From Asparagopsis taxiformis (Eukaryota > Rhodophyta > Florideophyceae > Bonnemaisoniales > Bonnemaisoniaceae): 64,000 nucleotides of DNA. Shown here one piece after another: positions 1-10,025 of the stretch (the stretch's first letter is position 1; every line of letters begins with the position of its first letter). The translations under genes and the position numbers were made by a program. Where the stretch lies: the NCBI GenBank assembly GCA_030407315.1, contig JALQPE010002635.1:41091-105090 (forward strand). The letters are read 5' to 3'. The notes below the pieces were generated by a model that did no database searches, had not been told where the DNA came from, and saw nothing but the letters and a program-made list of their open reading frames with translations.

Positions 1-1242
1 TCATGCTTGCACTGCCTCTCAACGTCGACAGGAAATACCGTACCGCGACCTTTGGGTCACAGCTTGCACGCCGAGAAACCGAACCAGATCCTGCATTTTG
101 ATTTTTGCTACATCGGGAAAAGCAGCACAGGCGAAATTTACATACTGATATTGAAAGATGACCTGAGCTCGTACGTTTGGTTGTTCCCTTCGGCAACTGC
201 AGACGCCGAGCAAGTAGCTGACGCACTCATTGAATGGTTCTCGGCATTCGGAACAGTGACGCAATGGATCTCAGACCGGGGATCCCACTTTCGCAATAGC
301 GTCATCCGAGCTATCAGGGAGCGCTTGCATTGCGCCCACCACTTCACACTGGCTTACTGCCCTTGGACAAACGGTTCCGTGGAAGTGGTATGTCGAGAGC
401 TCATAAGAGCTATGAGAGCGCTCCTTTCGGAGTACCAGTTACCGCAGAGATCGTGGCCAGCCGTCGTCCCGGTTGTCCAGTCGATCCTGAATAACACTCC
501 GCTCCAGCGACTTGGTGGAAAATGCCCACTGACTGCGTTTACACAGCTACCTGCTGACTCTCCTCTTCTGGCCATTCGTCACCCAACAAAAGAACCAGTT
601 GAAATCCTCCAGATTGAGGAAGTTCGAGCAAAGCAATTGCTGAGAGTCCGCGAGCTGCAGGACTCAATGGACCAGATACACCGAAATTTGTCTCTTTCCG
701 TTTCGGCCGCACGCGAGAAGCGTGTGGCATCGCACAACGCCAGGACACACGTTCGCGCGTGCAATTTCGACGTTGGGGACTTCGTCCTCTGCGGTAAACT
801 GAATCGACATACCGGAAGTAAGCTTTCATTGCGTTGGTATGGACCTCGCCGCATTACTAAGACCCTTTCCGATTTCCTCTTCGAAGTGGAAGACCTCCGG
901 ACGATGGACAAGTCTGTAATACACGGAACTCGCCTCAAGTTTTTTCGAAACAGTAGCTACACAGTCACTGAGGAGCTAATCAATCAACTCTCTTTCCAGG
1001 ACGGAGAGCTGTGTGTGGTAGAGAAATTCTTGGACTTACGGGAGCGCCGAGGAAGGGTAGAAGTACGAGTTCAATGGAAGGGGTTTGAGGATGAAGATCC
1101 CGCCTGGGAGGACATCGACGCCATCCGAAACGACGTCCCCATTCTATTGTCGGAATTCCTAGGTGAGATACAGACTAATGGGACAGCTCGGCAAAAGCGT
1201 ATCGCCTCCAAGGTTCTGGGGATGAACAACAGCACGGTATAG
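1..1242 (+). CDS. Ty3/gypsy integrase with C-terminal chromodomain, 5'-partial
   Basis: The frame is open from the first base, so this is the 3' part of a pol polyprotein. The catalytic triad is visible as Asp in HFDF (about residue 32), Asp in SDRG (about 90) and Glu in GSVEVV (about 126). The 35-residue spacing between the last two is the DDx35E of retroviral-type integrases. The zinc-binding HHCC domain would lie outside the window. After a basic linker, the last ~60 residues (VRVQWKGFEDEDPAWEDI) form a chromodomain, as in chromoviral integrases, where it steers insertion to modified histones. The PWTNGSVE version of the E motif and the diverged core differ from the integrase of the element at 43-53 kb, so this is another lineage. 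No frameshift is seen in this piece. Integrase identity is secure; lineage placement is inference. Confidence 0.9.
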   Translation, partial: SCLHCLSTSTGNTVPRPLGHSLHAEKPNQILHFDFCYIGKSSTGEIYILILKDDLSSYVWLFPSATADAEQVADALIEWFSAFGTVTQWISDRGSHFRNSVIRAIRERLHCAHHFTLAYCPWTNGSVEVVCRELIRAMRALLSEYQLPQRSWPAVVPVVQSILNNTPLQRLGGKCPLTAFTQLPADSPLLAIRHPTKEPVEILQIEEVRAKQLLRVRELQDSMDQIHRNLSLSVSAAREKRVASHNARTHVRACNFDVGDFVLCGKLNRHTGSKLSLRWYGPRRITKTLSDFLFEVEDLRTMDKSVIHGTRLKFFRNSSYTVTEELINQLSFQDGELCVVEKFLDLRERRGRVEVRVQWKGFEDEDPAWEDIDAIRNDVPILLSEFLGEIQTNGTARQKRIASKVLGMNNSTV

Positions 1243-3022
1243 ACGAATCGTGCAATTGTTCATGGGGGACTGTTCTACCCCCTACGTCTCGCGGGTACAG
1301 ATACTGTATCTTAATCTCGGCTTTACGTAGTGACGAGAAATATCCCTTGAGGATCTTGCGGGCTCCCCGAGACACTGTAAATCAGGTGAAGGGAGTTACT
1401 CGCCCGATCGGCCCCGAAACTGATCTGATGAGCTCGCGTCGAGGCGCGACAGTGATCTCGCTATCAAGCAGAGACACCAGCCTCGAATAATGCGCGGCGG
1501 CGAGCGGAGAGATACACTAATAAACTCGCGACGCGCCGTCTCGAGCGAAGGGCGGCGCGGGGTACATTCAGGTACCGGTTCACCTTGCCTCGTAGAGAGA
1601 TTAGTCTGAACTAGCGTGAAATCGCTTCCGCGTACCGCGCGGATCGACCGGAGTGACGCGACCGAATTGGCGAGCGAGCAGGCGGTCTACGCGTACAGCC
1701 TCAGGTGGAGAACAAGGAGTCACTGGCGGAACTTGAATTGTGCCTAGATAAGTTCATTAGTATACGTGCTTTCGGGTTTCATTTGATTTCCTCCAGCCTG
1801 ACTGCATGAAACAAATAGGTTGACGAAGCTGTCGGTGAACTTGCACATCGATCTAAGGGTAAAATAAACTAAGAAAAATTTGCTTCTCCAGACATTGCGC
1901 TGAATCTTATAGCGTGCCATTCGCCTGTCCTACTCCAACACAACTGCTCCATATCATAACTTTGGGGCAACAAGCGCTACATTGTTACCTAGGTTTCAAG
2001 GTATCCAAGTTGCGCTCTGGATCACGAATTGCTGCGAAAGTTTGTGAAGCCCCAATCGGACGCCATCTGCAGGCATATTGAACACGGTTCCAATGAGATA
2101 TATCGGAAACAATGTCACAATCACGGACGAAATCTAGCTTTGTGACAAAACTTGCTTCTGTGACGTCATTTCCGCGCACTTGAATTTCGGCCAGCCGGTG
2201 GAAATTGGGAGAATTATCTACAGTGTGTTTGCCGTGTTCCATTTGTCGACCCATAGCTTCCAATGACTGATGATGCATGTAGAGTAACAGTAATCTTACT
2301 ATTACGCATTATGTTCTAGAGGCATGGACGAAGGGAGAAGATGGAAGTGTGTTAGCATCGACAAATCTCACAGTGGTCTTGCTACACAGATTATGTCACC
2401 TCAAATGATACGCGCGTTCTGGGTTGAGGCTTATGAATTACGACGCGTTATCCAAACATTACCACAGATGCAGTATGGGATGTTTCGCTGAAAATTGTAC
2501 TTTCTACGTTCTTTGATACCTGCTGTACCAGAATAATCATATCGCTACGATTGTTCAGTTCGTCAGAAATCACGTCAGATGCAAAGGCAACAGTGATCCA
2601 GGTAAGGTATGATGTGTGCCTTCTTTTGCACGTGACGGGGTGCGGCATAACCACTCATCCATGGGATTAAGAGCATTAACACACCTTAAGGAATAGGAGG
2701 CTCGTAAATTTCGGGTCGTAATAGTAGTTCCATGAGACTTTAATTATAGATCACCCTTGTTGTGAGCAATGACGTTTACAAAGGAGGGGTACCAACCGTA
2801 CCCTTCTCAATTGAATGGAATAACGTTAAACGTGCTCATCTTGCTCTACCTCCATGGAAAGCGTTGCGCATCCCACTAATAGTTGCCATCACCTTGCTCC
2901 ATTCAACAACCCATCTCTCTTATATTCCCACACCATTCACCACTCCTCCCCCAACCCCCCAACTCCCTCCCTCCCCCTCCTCCTCCTCACTTCTCACACA
3001 AACAAATCTATCACTCCCTCCC
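1243..3022. other. Non-coding; candidate 3' LTR then unassigned DNA
   Basis: No supported gene. A purine run (CATGGGGGAC, about 1260-1270) after the pol stop is followed by TGTTCTACCCC, which could be a polypurine tract and the start of a 3' LTR. A possible LTR end is near 1717 (GAGAACA). No second copy lies in the window, so the limits are unproven. The stretch from about 1730 to 2760 is AT-richer with no ORF I can support. From about 2900 the sequence becomes pyrimidine- and AC-rich and belongs to the cupin promoter. Confidence 0.3.
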
Positions 3023-3030
3023 TATATAAA
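3023..3030 (+). promoter_or_regulatory. TATA box of the cupin gene
   Basis: TATATAAA lies 99 nt before the ATG at 3129, after a long C/T-rich tract (2940-3005). It is followed by a G-poor leader rich in CCA and CAC. The same arrangement recurs before the microprotein and membrane-protein genes. Confidence 0.7.
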
Positions 3031-3128
3031 CTCTCCATCCCCACCCCATTTCACCATCACCTCCCCACCATCAACCCACCTCACCCACAACTTCTCACTA
3101 CTTCCACATCATCCTAACATCCCACCAA

Positions 3129-3587
3129 ATGGCGCCCTCAATTACTCTCTCCTTCATCGCACTCTCCTCCCTCCTCGCCCTCTCTCTCGCCGCGACCCTC
3201 ACCCCCAATCTCGCCGCCCAGCCCGCTGCCCGCCCCCAGCTCACCAAGCGTGGTCTCAGTGCGCAGTCGCGATCCGCGGAGCAGCTTCCGACAGTGAGCC
3301 GTCAATCTGTGACCAATGTCCTGATCGAGCTCGGGCCCGGGGATGTGATCCCTCCGCATTTCCATCCAGATACCATTGAGACATTCCAGGTCGTGCGCGG
3401 CAGACTGGGGATCACATTGTGGTTGGACGGACTTGATGGCCGATCAATTTTCAAAATTGTTGGTCGCGGTCAGAAGTTGACGCTTCCCCCGGGCGCCATT
3501 CATTCCGTCGAATGCATCAGCCGAGTCGACTGTGTCGATGTGTCCACTTTCGACCCCGCTGATCCGGAGACAATCTTTGTTGAATAG
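3129..3587 (+). CDS. Secreted single-domain cupin (germin-like)
   Basis: 152 aa. The N-terminus (about 1-22) is a hydrophobic signal peptide ending in LSLAAT, followed by an Ala/Pro-rich spacer and a possible KR processing site near residue 40. The rest is one small beta-barrel cupin. Motif 1 fits G-x5-H-x-H-x4-E-x6-G exactly (GDVIPPHFHPDTIETFQVV, then RG). Motif 2 (GQKLTLPPGAIHSVE) supplies the fourth ligand. All three His and the Glu for metal binding are present, so a metal-dependent activity or binding role is possible. Germins proper are longer (about 200 aa), so this is a minimal cupin and the substrate cannot be told. The start is the first ATG after the TATA box. It probably acts outside the cell or in the secretory pathway. 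Confidence 0.85.
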   Translation: MAPSITLSFIALSSLLALSLAATLTPNLAAQPAARPQLTKRGLSAQSRSAEQLPTVSRQSVTNVLIELGPGDVIPPHFHPDTIETFQVVRGRLGITLWLDGLDGRSIFKIVGRGQKLTLPPGAIHSVECISRVDCVDVSTFDPADPETIFVE

Positions 3588-5764
3588 GATGGTTATGAGT
3601 GACCAGCTGACATGGCAGTGTGATCGGGTTCTGTTTTCGCTCGCATGTAGTGGTACCGATCTGTCCAGGCCACATTCGTACTGAGAAATAAGTTGTGATG
3701 ATGGTTGAGTCTATTTAACATTGCGTGTTGTTCCAATTCCTTCTCTGAAGCAAACATTGAATAAATGGAATATTATTTTTCAATATTCAGATTTCGAAAG
3801 TCGCTTTTAAAAATTTAAAATGATGGCAAGGTTCACAATATTCTCCGAGATTGGCTACGGCATGCACTAAACCCGATATGTCTGTTGTAGAGCCCTGAGA
3901 CAGGCCGTTCTCCATTGCAAGCCTGTTACGACCAGCTTGGATTCAAGTATTGAGGTAGTCCATTCCCAAGCAGCCCACGTGTTTCAAGTACTGACATGCG
4001 AAACCACGTATTTGGAGCGACATCGCAAGGCCACAACCTTCCATTGTTGTATGCGAACTCCATGTAGAATTTCCAGTGCCTCTAGAACTACTAATAACAT
4101 GCTCTTGAAAGACCATAGCACTACAGCTCTTCGAGTTGAGCATGGAGATATCGATATGGTTGGTCGTAGACCCGTATTCTGCCTTTTTTTGGTGTTTGTC
4201 GAGTACTACCAAGTACTTTGCCTTGCAGCATAGTGGCGGAACACAAAGTGTTTAATCTATGCAGAGAGACTTGTGAGCACAACTCCACAAGTCATTCTAG
4301 TCATATGCCTTACTGCTTCTGTTGCATCATGAAACCAAACTACAAATGACCCTTAACGAGGAAAACCTGACGGTTCCTCACCCACTTCATAGTCTGTGAA
4401 CAGCTGAGGTCGGCTAGATAGTTGCCATCGTGATATCCAGATTCATCTCATTCCGATGACCAATCCAAACATCGTCCGAATTAGCTCTACATCTCGCGCA
4501 AGTAGTCTTCCTCTCAAAGCCCATTTTTGACACTCATATGCAAAAGAGATGAGATACTACGTTCTATCCCTCATCACACTTCTCTATCTCTCTGCCTATC
4601 TCCTAGAATCCTAGCCACAAATGTTCGTAGCTACCCCAAAAGCCGTGACCTGCGAATTTAAATACACCTTGCTGCGCAGGCCTGGCTTCATCCGCTGAAG
4701 ATATGCAAGTGCAGACGCTCCATGTCAGCCACGGCACTTCCACCCTGTAGTTTAATGTGTTTATGGCTCTGTAGAGCACTAGAAGTGAGTCTCCTTAACG
4801 ACCGAGTCTGAAAGTAGACTAATGATGCTAATCGTGAGGGGAACACTGTTTCGCCAAAAGGCATAGTCTGTCGGACCAGGCCCAGCAGATGACTTATGAG
4901 TTTGGCGGTTCACGCACGACTTTCTCAGTGAAGAATGTTGGAGAAAATTGACTCAAAAATAAGTTTTTCCTTGGAAACTACGCTCCATCGAAATTTAGTA
5001 ATCGTCCATTCTGGAACAGCCATCAGAAAAATGACCTTCAAATTGTTCTTCCTGCATTGCTGATGATGCTAGATAGTCCACCTAGATGATCGCGCCGTTC
5101 CCAGGAAGCAGAGCAGTATGGACATCTCATGGGTGTGGATTTGATACTTGTGCACCAACTGAATAGCCGAATATGACTGAAAGATACGGAGGAGGAATAG
5201 GAGTTGTCACCAACCGATACAAGGTGGTTGAACCATAGTTCATGCACATCACCGTCTTCAAAATTGTCAGATCGATAATTCAGTCGCTTTAAGGGTACCA
5301 TGTTCCGCTGTGCCCAAAAACGCTTGATAAGGCCTTATGCAACGTTGGCACAATTTGGTGTACAAACTGCAAAGCCAATGAAATTGCATGCGGAAGCGTC
5401 GCGACAGCATTTACAATCTTCGGGCTGTCGCTCACACCTATTCAAGTAATCTCAGGACTGCTCCCACTCTTGCTCAGAGTGCGGAGCGGTCCTTTCCGTC
5501 AATAGCAGTACTCGGGCTGTCGCGTCATAAGGACACCTGTCGTACAGCAGAGGACAGCCGATTGAAACATCTAACGTCCTTAATTTTCCACCACGTCACA
5601 ACGTCGAAAGGTATACTTGATGTATTTTTCTGAAAAATTTAGCCGGTCCTTTTCTACACTGCGGTAATCACATGTCCTCTTTGGCATCATCCACGTCGCG
5701 GCAGTCTGAACAGTTGTGAAAGACTGGGTGCAAATTTATCTTCCTACTCTCTAATAGACGTCTC
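3588..5764. other. Intergenic, no gene seen
   Basis: About 2.2 kb with only short ORFs in conflicting frames on both strands, none with recognisable domains. ATGAATAAATGG-like AT-rich sequence just after the cupin (about 3755-3790) could hold its poly(A) signal. Confidence 0.5.
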
Positions 5765-5770
5765 TATAAA
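5765..5770 (+). promoter_or_regulatory. TATA box of microprotein copy 1
   Basis: TATAAA, 102 nt before the ATG at 5872, followed by a C/T/A-rich leader almost without G. Confidence 0.65.
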
Positions 5771-5871
5771 GGTTCAACCCCTTTCCGACTCTACACAGAT
5801 GCTTGATCCACACAACATTTCCTCTTGCTTTCCCAACTTCCAAACTCACTCATCCTAACTCATCAACAACG

Positions 5872-6024
5872 ATGGTTCGATTCAACATCTTCTCCCTCAT
5901 GGCTATTTGCTGCATGCTCAACTTTTCTATCACCCTGCTCCCCATCGCCGGTTTCAAGTTTGTGCCGCCTCTTATCGCAGCCGCTTTCATGCGCTCCCAT
6001 GGCAGACAACCTAACAAGCAATGA
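5872..6024 (+). CDS. Hydrophobic microprotein family, copy 1 (50 aa, type A)
   Basis: 50 aa starting MVRFNIFSLMAICCMLNFS and ending FMRSHGRQPNKQ. I do not recognise the family. The N-terminus is a short polar MVRFN, followed by about 18 hydrophobic residues (IFSLMAICC...ITLLPI), then a GFKFVPP break and a second hydrophobic stretch (LIAAAF) with a basic tail. This suggests one long or two short membrane helices. There is no cleavable-signal pattern and no cysteine motif. Three further copies lie within 4.2 kb, with conserved start, length and core (FN-SLMA-C--N-S--LP----K--PP--AA). Conservation at protein level with diverged flanks argues for a real coding gene despite the size. Copy 2 is the closest relative (same length, same FMRSH). 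Its own TATA box and leader suggest an independently transcribed gene. Confidence 0.75.
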   Translation: MVRFNIFSLMAICCMLNFSITLLPIAGFKFVPPLIAAAFMRSHGRQPNKQ

Positions 6025-6870
6025 CGCCCCGTCCAATTTTGTCACCCCGACTGAATCGTGCAAAACGACAAGTTGACTCACGTATGAATGTCGGTTAAGC
6101 AAGTGTTCCACTTCGACTTGCCATACGTGCACATTCAATATTTCTTAACTCAACAATTTAGTAACTTATTAACTGAACAAATGTAAATCAACTAATTTCT
6201 CAAACCACGACATTTGGCTTGTTCCACTCTCCATGCATTGATTGTTTTTTATCTCGTGTAGAGAAGAATCCACATCCTTGCCAAGGTAGTTTGACGACAA
6301 GAACGAGGGATTTCATAGAGTTTCTCGTAGATGGGAGAACAGACGCCCTGTTATCTTGTCTCGTAACAGATAAACCCCTACAACAATTCACGGGCCTTAC
6401 CTTTTCTCTATTAGTCAATATATCCTCTTCAAGAATGCTCTACACCGGTACAACAGGTGTGTTTCCACGAAGGGCAAGTCAACGCAGAAAAATAAAAAAA
6501 TCAAATTTGCGCAGTCCACATTTTTCGAGGGAGAAACGCCTTGCATCGTCAGATGCACAGTTTCCGGCATTGTTGACCAACTCCTTACTACTACTTGATC
6601 ACCAAAGATCTCAATCTGCGGGAGCATGTAGATCTCAAACAGCATATTTGAAACGACGCAGTTTCATGGTTCTGTGGACGATTAAATCTATGGCAAGAAT
6701 GAATTGGATGAGTCCTGGGACAATACGTCCAAGCCGGTTCAGTTTAGTTAGATTAAATAGTTAGTTGATCTAGGCTGTAATACTTGCACCACGATCAAAA
6801 TTGATATGTACATCTCGGCTGAATCGAGCGTGGTACAGACGTTGCCACCAGAGCATGGGCAATTACGGAA
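6025..6870. other. Intergenic between convergent microprotein copies 1 and 2
   Basis: No supported gene. A 181-codon open frame (6219-6764, +) starts only with TTG and shows no domain or membrane pattern. I treat it as chance. Confidence 0.45.
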
Positions 6871-7023
6871 TCAGTGTTTGACATGCTGGGTGACATGGGA
6901 GCGCATGAAAGCTGCGGCGATTATCGGGGGCGCCAGTTTGAGACCGATAAACGGGAGAAGTGTGAAAGAAAAGTTGAGCATGCAGCAGATAGCCATGAGG
7001 GAAAAGATATTGAATTGAGCCAT
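6871..7023 (-). CDS. Hydrophobic microprotein family, copy 2 (50 aa, type A)
   Basis: 50 aa on the minus strand, starting MAQFNIFSLMAICCMLNFS with the core TLLPFIGLKLAPPIIAAAF and the tail MRSHVTQHVKH. It is nearly identical to copy 1 over the first 20 residues and diverges in the tail. It is convergent with copy 1 and divergent from copy 3. The ATG is the family start; an upstream in-frame ATG would add 42 non-conserved residues, so I reject it. A TATATC element lies about 90 nt upstream, with the same C/T-rich leader. Function unknown; membrane microprotein by inference. Confidence 0.72.
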   Translation of the reverse strand: MAQFNIFSLMAICCMLNFSFTLLPFIGLKLAPPIIAAAFMRSHVTQHVKH

Positions 7024-7109
7024 AGATGCAGACGAGAGGGATGGATGTGTTGGAATGGGACGAAATGCGATGGGAAGGTTCGATGATGGGAGCGTCGACC
7101 ATAGTGAAA

Positions 7110-7116
7110 GATATAT
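7110..7116 (-). promoter_or_regulatory. TATA-like element of microprotein copy 2
   Basis: On the minus strand this reads ATATATC within GCATATATCTTTCAC, about 88 nt before the ATG, at a spacing similar to the other family members. Confidence 0.5.
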
Positions 7117-8436
7117 GCTTGTTTTGTGGATGCGATGCAATGTGGTCATTGGCGTCGAAAAGAATGTCTGGCATGGTACTGCTGTCTCGAGCGCTCGAAT
7201 GGCTGGAGAATTGCTGTCCCGTCTAGAGAAATTCCTGCCGCGGAATTCAGTGAATGACAGTAATTATTTGCGGGAATTTCTGGCGCGTGGTATTTTTCCA
7301 TACGAGAAATGTTCATCAGACCGCATTGGTCAAGGACACGTTTCTGTGTCCCGGCAGAAAGAACGGAAATAACCAAGAAGATTCTGATTGGCTAGACGCG
7401 ATGGGAGCTATTTCTCTCGTAGTATCCCTCGGCTACTGTCATACGTTGTTTACGTGGTCGACACGCGCCACGGCGCGAGAAGTCGATGTGCTGTTGACAG
7501 CGTTGTAGTATTTACAAACTCAGTGTCAATGGACATTTCAGTTGTGACGTGGGCTCCAGCCGTTCAGTGAGTAGTGAAACATATGCCTTGCTTTCAGGAC
7601 TTTTACTTCCGCTTTTGCATCTCTTGCCCGAAAACCACCGTCAAGCTCATGTCGACAGGGACTTTCGGACCGGTGTGTCGGAACGAACGACACGTGGGTG
7701 ATGAAAGAATTTTTTCTCCCATCGCTCACATACAAGTTGGTCTCCTAACGCACAGGCAGTTGCTATCATCTCATAATCTCCGTCTATTGCAGACATGCCA
7801 GCATGGTGCCAAATTGCTTTCTGTTTGGCAAAAGTATTTCAACTGCTTCCATAGATATTGTACGTGTCAATCGTGCGCTTTATTAAAGCCGTTCGTGAAC
7901 AACAAACTGCAACATATACATTTTGCGATTGCAAATTGGCCGGTTTTTTTTCAGTTGCTGCTTGCTATCTACCAATCATCATTCCGTACGTTCGGATACA
8001 TCTACACGACCCGTTGGACTTGCGAACAGCTTGGAAGGAGGGGCAAACTCACATAACACTCATGATCGTGAAACTCGTCTATACGACAACGATATGTGAT
8101 CGCTTTGTCAATAGCTCTCTGCTAATCCTTCCACCAGTCAACCACCGCGTGCACCCGCCGTGAATCTCATTTCTGCGTAGAATGATAGCCACAAATCATG
8201 ACCAATCGTGAACCGCGGTATGCACAGCGACGCTTTCGCAACCCAGAAAATTGTATCAGATGAACGTCTGACTTCTTGCATCATGTTTCATTACAACGTT
8301 TATTCCTTCCTCTCTTGTTGACGTTTCCTTCACGGCACTCGACGTTGATCGCACGTGCATTTGCACCCTGTCTCATAGCTCTCACTATAACAATTTTTCC
8401 AAACCATCACCCCAAACATTCTCCTGTCCTAATTGC
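7117..8436. other. Intergenic, no gene seen
   Basis: Open frames here (the longest is 7574-8056, +) overlap others on both strands, lack domains, and look like non-coding sequence. Confidence 0.45.
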
Positions 8437-8442
8437 TATAAG
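8437..8442 (+). promoter_or_regulatory. TATA-like box of microprotein copy 3
   Basis: TATAAG within GCTATAAGAAC, 105 nt before the ATG at 8547. Confidence 0.55.
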
Positions 8443-8546
8443 AACAAAGAACGAATGCTGTACTTCAAACCGTGTCCAAGACTCCTCCATCCTTACTGCG
8501 TGCTCATTCTCTCGCACAGATTGAATACCACTCCCAAACCAAATCT

Positions 8547-8726
8547 ATGGCTCGTTTCAACGTTCTCTCACTGATGGCTGTTTGTGTCCTGCTCAACGCA
8601 TCGTTCTCAATGCTTCCATTCCTTGCGTTAAAGCTTATCCCGCCGTTCATTGGAGCGGCGGTATTCAGAGGAAGTGGAAGGAATTCGAAGCCACTTTTGC
8701 ATAGATTGGTCAATTTGACATCGTAG
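8547..8726 (+). CDS. Hydrophobic microprotein family, copy 3 (59 aa, type B)
   Basis: 59 aa starting MARFNVLSLMAVCVLLNAS, then FSMLPFLALKLIPPFIGAAVF, and a longer tail RGSGRNSKPLLHRLVNLTS. It shares the FN-SLMA-C--N-S--LP---LK--PP core with copies 1 and 2. The tail FRGSG(R/K).SKP.LHRLV is shared only with copy 4, which defines a second subtype. The second hydrophobic segment carries the LIPPF kink. The start is the only ATG matching the family start; an upstream in-frame start would add 25 unconserved residues. TATA box and C/T-rich leader are present. Function unknown. Confidence 0.75.
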   Translation: MARFNVLSLMAVCVLLNASFSMLPFLALKLIPPFIGAAVFRGSGRNSKPLLHRLVNLTS

Positions 8727-9769
8727 TGAAGATGAGATACATGCTTTCGAGACAGAATATTGATGGAAGATTGAAAATAACCCATTTTGTGGACAGTTTG
8801 GTCCGAGCGTCGCGGTAGGGAACGAGTTTTGAAATGTAGGCAGAATTGATTAAAGCCTGAACAGTTTTTCGAGTTGGTTTCGACATGCGCATCCCATCTG
8901 CATCTTTAGTTGCAATCTCGCTTAGATGACGCAGGTATGGCGGCTATCTTCTTTTCTATACCGTCGGAGCTGTTTTGGATCGCAAGCTTACTCCATTTGC
9001 GCGTTGTCATACCACGATTACACTGCTGGGTGGTGACGTGTTCATACGGCACACGCCGTGAGTACCCTGCGGTTACCGGGCGGTAACTTTGGGGTAACTG
9101 TTGTGGTGACCAGATGAAAGCCACTATTTCCAAAATTATCTTCGCCATGACGCAGCGAGTGTAATGAAGTCTCCCGAATACCCAGTCTCAAGTTTCGTCA
9201 TCCTGGAACAATTGTCGCGCATTGATTGGCCCCTGCTCCCGCCTGGCGGAAGGTAGAAAACATAGACCATCATGATGAACTTTTGAGCCGTTCGATAAGA
9301 TGGCCATTGCGATTATTAACTGATGGAGATGCAAACTTTGCTGTCCTCCAACGGTCCCGAATCGTAGCATAGCGTCCATCCATCTTAGGTTAATTTGAAC
9401 AGTGAGGACCAGAATTGCAGAATATATGTGTGGTGCAATCCAGATAACAGACATCAGCTGATGCCGTGCACGCGCTGAGAAAATGCGCCAATCTATTATT
9501 CCTGGAGGCTAACGGCGGCATGTGTACAATCATCATCACCTTCGTTTCTACACAACGCAGCACACGTATATATCCTGTCACAGCACACTATTTCTTCGCT
9601 AGAAATCGTTTGATTCAGAGTTGACCGGATACGGGTACCATCAAAATCCTTGTAGAAACTAGACACATCCTCACCTCATCCGAAATCTCGCAGCGCCCCC
9701 CTTGCTGCTTCCATCCGACACCTTCTCTTGCGTCCTCGAGAGGACACATCCGTACAAAAGGGTGCTTTT
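8727..9769. other. Intergenic, no gene seen
   Basis: About 1 kb without a supported ORF or repeat. Confidence 0.45.
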
Positions 9770-9775
9770 ATAAGA
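9770..9775 (+). promoter_or_regulatory. TATA-like box of microprotein copy 4
   Basis: TATAAG within TTTTATAAGAG, 85 nt before the ATG at 9855, followed by a C/T-rich leader. Confidence 0.6.
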
Positions 9776-9854
9776 GTCGCTCAGATGTATAGTTCCTTCC
9801 CCTTTCGTCATTCTTTCCTCCTCCACCACCACCGTCACAGCCCAACTCCAGCTA

Positions 9855-10025
9855 ATGGCCCGTTTCAACATCGTTTCCCTCATGGCCATCTGCTTCGCTC
9901 TAAACTTCTCCATGACCCTTCTGCCCTTTATTGGTCTGAAGCTCATCCCACCGTTTGTAGCAGCGGCTGTCTTCCGAGGTTCTGGCAAGTCGAAGCCTAT
10001 TTTACATCGTCTTGTTGCTGCATAA
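9855..10025 (+). CDS. Hydrophobic microprotein family, copy 4 (56 aa, type B)
   Basis: I translated this by hand: 56 aa, MARFNIVSLMAICFALNFS, then MTLLPFIGLKLIPPFVAAAVF, ending RGSGKSKPILHRLVAA and a TAA stop. It combines the type A core (TLLPFIGLKL as in copy 2) with the type B tail of copy 3, so it bridges the two subtypes. The position of each hydrophobic block and of the LIPPF kink is preserved. It is followed after about 525 bp by FCF1. The same TATA, leader and ATG layout as the other copies supports expression. Function unknown. Confidence 0.75.
   Translation: MARFNIVSLMAICFALNFSMTLLPFIGLKLIPPFVAAAVFRGSGKSKPILHRLVAA

Noticed and set aside
2762..3379. 205-codon ORF overlapping the cupin promoter and gene
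   Set aside because: Covers the pyrimidine-rich promoter and TATA box and shifts out of frame with the clear cupin.
6219..6764. 181-codon plus-strand ORF
   Set aside because: Starts only with TTG, no domain, low-complexity basic composition, no TATA box at the expected distance.
7574..8056. 160-codon plus-strand ORF between microprotein copies 2 and 3
   Set aside because: No domain or paralog; it overlaps other random frames.
5872..10025. Microproteins as members of the Kish/TMEM167 family
   Set aside because: Only the FN..SL start and hydrophobicity are alike; Kish is ~72 aa with a different second half.
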